DNA of 7,760 bases from Desulfobacterales bacterium (GTDB lineage: Bacteria; Desulfobacterota; Desulfobacteria; Desulfobacterales; UBA5852): assembly GCA_030066455.1 (NCBI GenBank), contig JASJBQ010000229.1:1-7760 (forward strand). Reading direction: 5' to 3'. Each line of letters starts with the position of its first letter. Within the stretch, counting starts at the first letter, position 1. Below are positions 7,456-7,760 of the stretch, in pieces. A program made the translations under genes and the position numbers. Below the pieces are notes generated by a model. It was not told the DNA's origin and ran no database searches. It worked only from the letters and a program-made list of their open reading frames with translations.

Positions 7456-7500
7456 GGTCGCATCCGATCGTTTCGGGAACGTCCCGAAAAGGTTGCGGCC
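7456..7500 (+). promoter_or_regulatory. Long interrupted stem-loop upstream of pnp, candidate RNase III site
   Basis: A 45-base inverted repeat folds as follows. GGTCGCA (7456-7462) pairs with TGCGGCC (7494-7500) with one G-U. A T-T mismatch and two C-G pairs (7464-7465 with 7491-7492) follow. After an asymmetric internal loop (five bases against one), TTTCGGGA (7471-7478) pairs perfectly with TCCCGAAA (7482-7489) around an ACG triloop. That is 17 pairs in total, ending 54 bases before the pnp ATG. In E. coli the pnp leader is an RNase III-cleaved stem-loop through which PNPase represses itself. This element has the right position and shape for the same role. No T-run follows it. Confidence 0.55.
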
Positions 7501-7541
7501 ATCACGATTGAAGTGTCGGCCAAAGGGGCTTAGCTTCAGTC

Positions 7542-7548
7542 GGAAGGA
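7542..7548 (+). promoter_or_regulatory. Ribosome binding site of pnp
   Basis: GGAAGGA lies six bases before the ATG at 7555. It lies well outside the stem-loop at 7456-7500, so ribosome access is not directly blocked by that stem. Confidence 0.75.
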
Positions 7549-7554
7549 AAAACT

Positions 7555-7760
7555 ATGGAAAAGATATATAAAGCAGACATCGGGGGAAAGACCCTGACTA
7601 TTCAGAGCGGTAAGCTGGCCAAGCAGGCCTCCGGTTCGGCTCTGGTTCAGTATGGCGAGACCATCGTTCTCGTATCAGCGGTTTCCGCCCGTGAAGAGCG
7701 GCCGGTGGATTTTCTTCCGCTGACCGTTGAATATCAGGAAAAAATCTATGCTGCCGGCCG
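7555..7760 (+). CDS. pnp: Polyribonucleotide nucleotidyltransferase (PNPase), N-terminal part
   Basis: PNPase is the phosphate-dependent 3'-to-5' exoribonuclease of bacterial RNA turnover, usually about 700 residues. Only the first 68 complete codons are in the window; the gene continues past the right edge. The visible part is the start of the first RNase PH-like domain. It has the family pattern of a short N-terminal strand, [19 protein letters not shown] (residues 18-36), a hydrophobic strand IVLVSAV, then [19 protein letters not shown] (50-68), which closely fits the conserved FxPLxVxYxEKxYAAG motif. The ATG at 7555 has a good Shine-Dalgarno site. The gene follows rpsO across a 179-base structured spacer, the same neighbour relation as in E. 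coli, where PNPase controls its own mRNA after RNase III cleavage. The catalytic second core, KH and S1 domains lie outside the window. Confidence 0.96.
   Translation, partial: MEKIYKADIGGKTLTIQSGKLAKQASGSALVQYGETIVLVSAVSAREERPVDFLPLTVEYQEKIYAAG

Noticed and set aside
7471..7489. Intrinsic terminator between rpsO and pnp
   Set aside because: The eight-pair stem is perfect, but no T-run follows on either strand, so transcript processing is a better explanation than termination.
7450..7535. Possible pnp promoter (TTGAAC at 7450, or TTGAAG at 7508 with TTAGCT at 7530)
   Set aside because: The -35-like words are weak, and no convincing -10 box lies at the right distance. In GC-rich DNA these are not above chance.
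1..7760. A previously undescribed multi-gene system
   Set aside because: All eight genes belong to known families in a widely conserved order. There is no foreign codon use, mobile element, CRISPR array or unexplained gene.

Overview
The window is a housekeeping operon for transcription, translation initiation, ribosome maturation and RNA turnover. Every gene is on the + strand. The order is nusA - infB - ylxP (DUF503) - rbfA - nrnA (DHH family) - truB - rpsO - pnp, and pnp runs off the right edge. DNA is GC-rich with strong G/C-ending codon use. The protein sequences and the insertion of ylxP and nrnA into the classical nusA-infB-rbfA-truB-rpsO-pnp order suggest an anaerobic Desulfobacterota (deltaproteobacterial sulfate-reducer type, perhaps Desulfobacterales). 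This taxonomic guess comes from general resemblance, not from a search.

Layout. Bases 1-20 hold only the nusA ribosome binding site; in most relatives rimP lies just upstream. nusA (21-1565) ends in a long acidic tail with a short tandem repeat. An 87-base spacer leads to infB (1653-4400), a full-length IF2 with two IF2_N domains and a low-complexity linker. A 14-base gap leads to ylxP (4415-4702). The next three junctions overlap: ylxP/rbfA by an ATGA (4699-4702), rbfA/nrnA by 32 bases, and nrnA/truB by 17 bases with a TTG start for truB. These four genes are therefore probably translated in a coupled way. After truB come two structured spacers. One (6972-7105) precedes rpsO, which has a GTG start and a strong Shine-Dalgarno site. 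The other (7376-7554) precedes pnp and contains three successive hairpins, the last a long interrupted stem resembling an RNase III substrate.

How the genes work together. NusA controls pausing, termination and antitermination, including on rRNA operons. IF2 brings initiator tRNA to the ribosome. RbfA matures the 30S subunit and S15 is an early 30S assembly protein. TruB makes pseudouridine 55 in tRNA. PNPase degrades RNA from the 3' end, and NrnA finishes the shortest oligonucleotides and/or hydrolyses pAp. YlxP is a conserved small protein of unknown role.

I see no mobile element, CRISPR array, tRNA or rRNA gene, phage or defence gene, and no broken gene. I found no undescribed multi-gene system. 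The most useful observations are the likely regulatory RNA structures around rpsO and pnp, the coupled gene junctions, and the unusual acidic NusA tail. There is no gene-free stretch longer than 300 bases.
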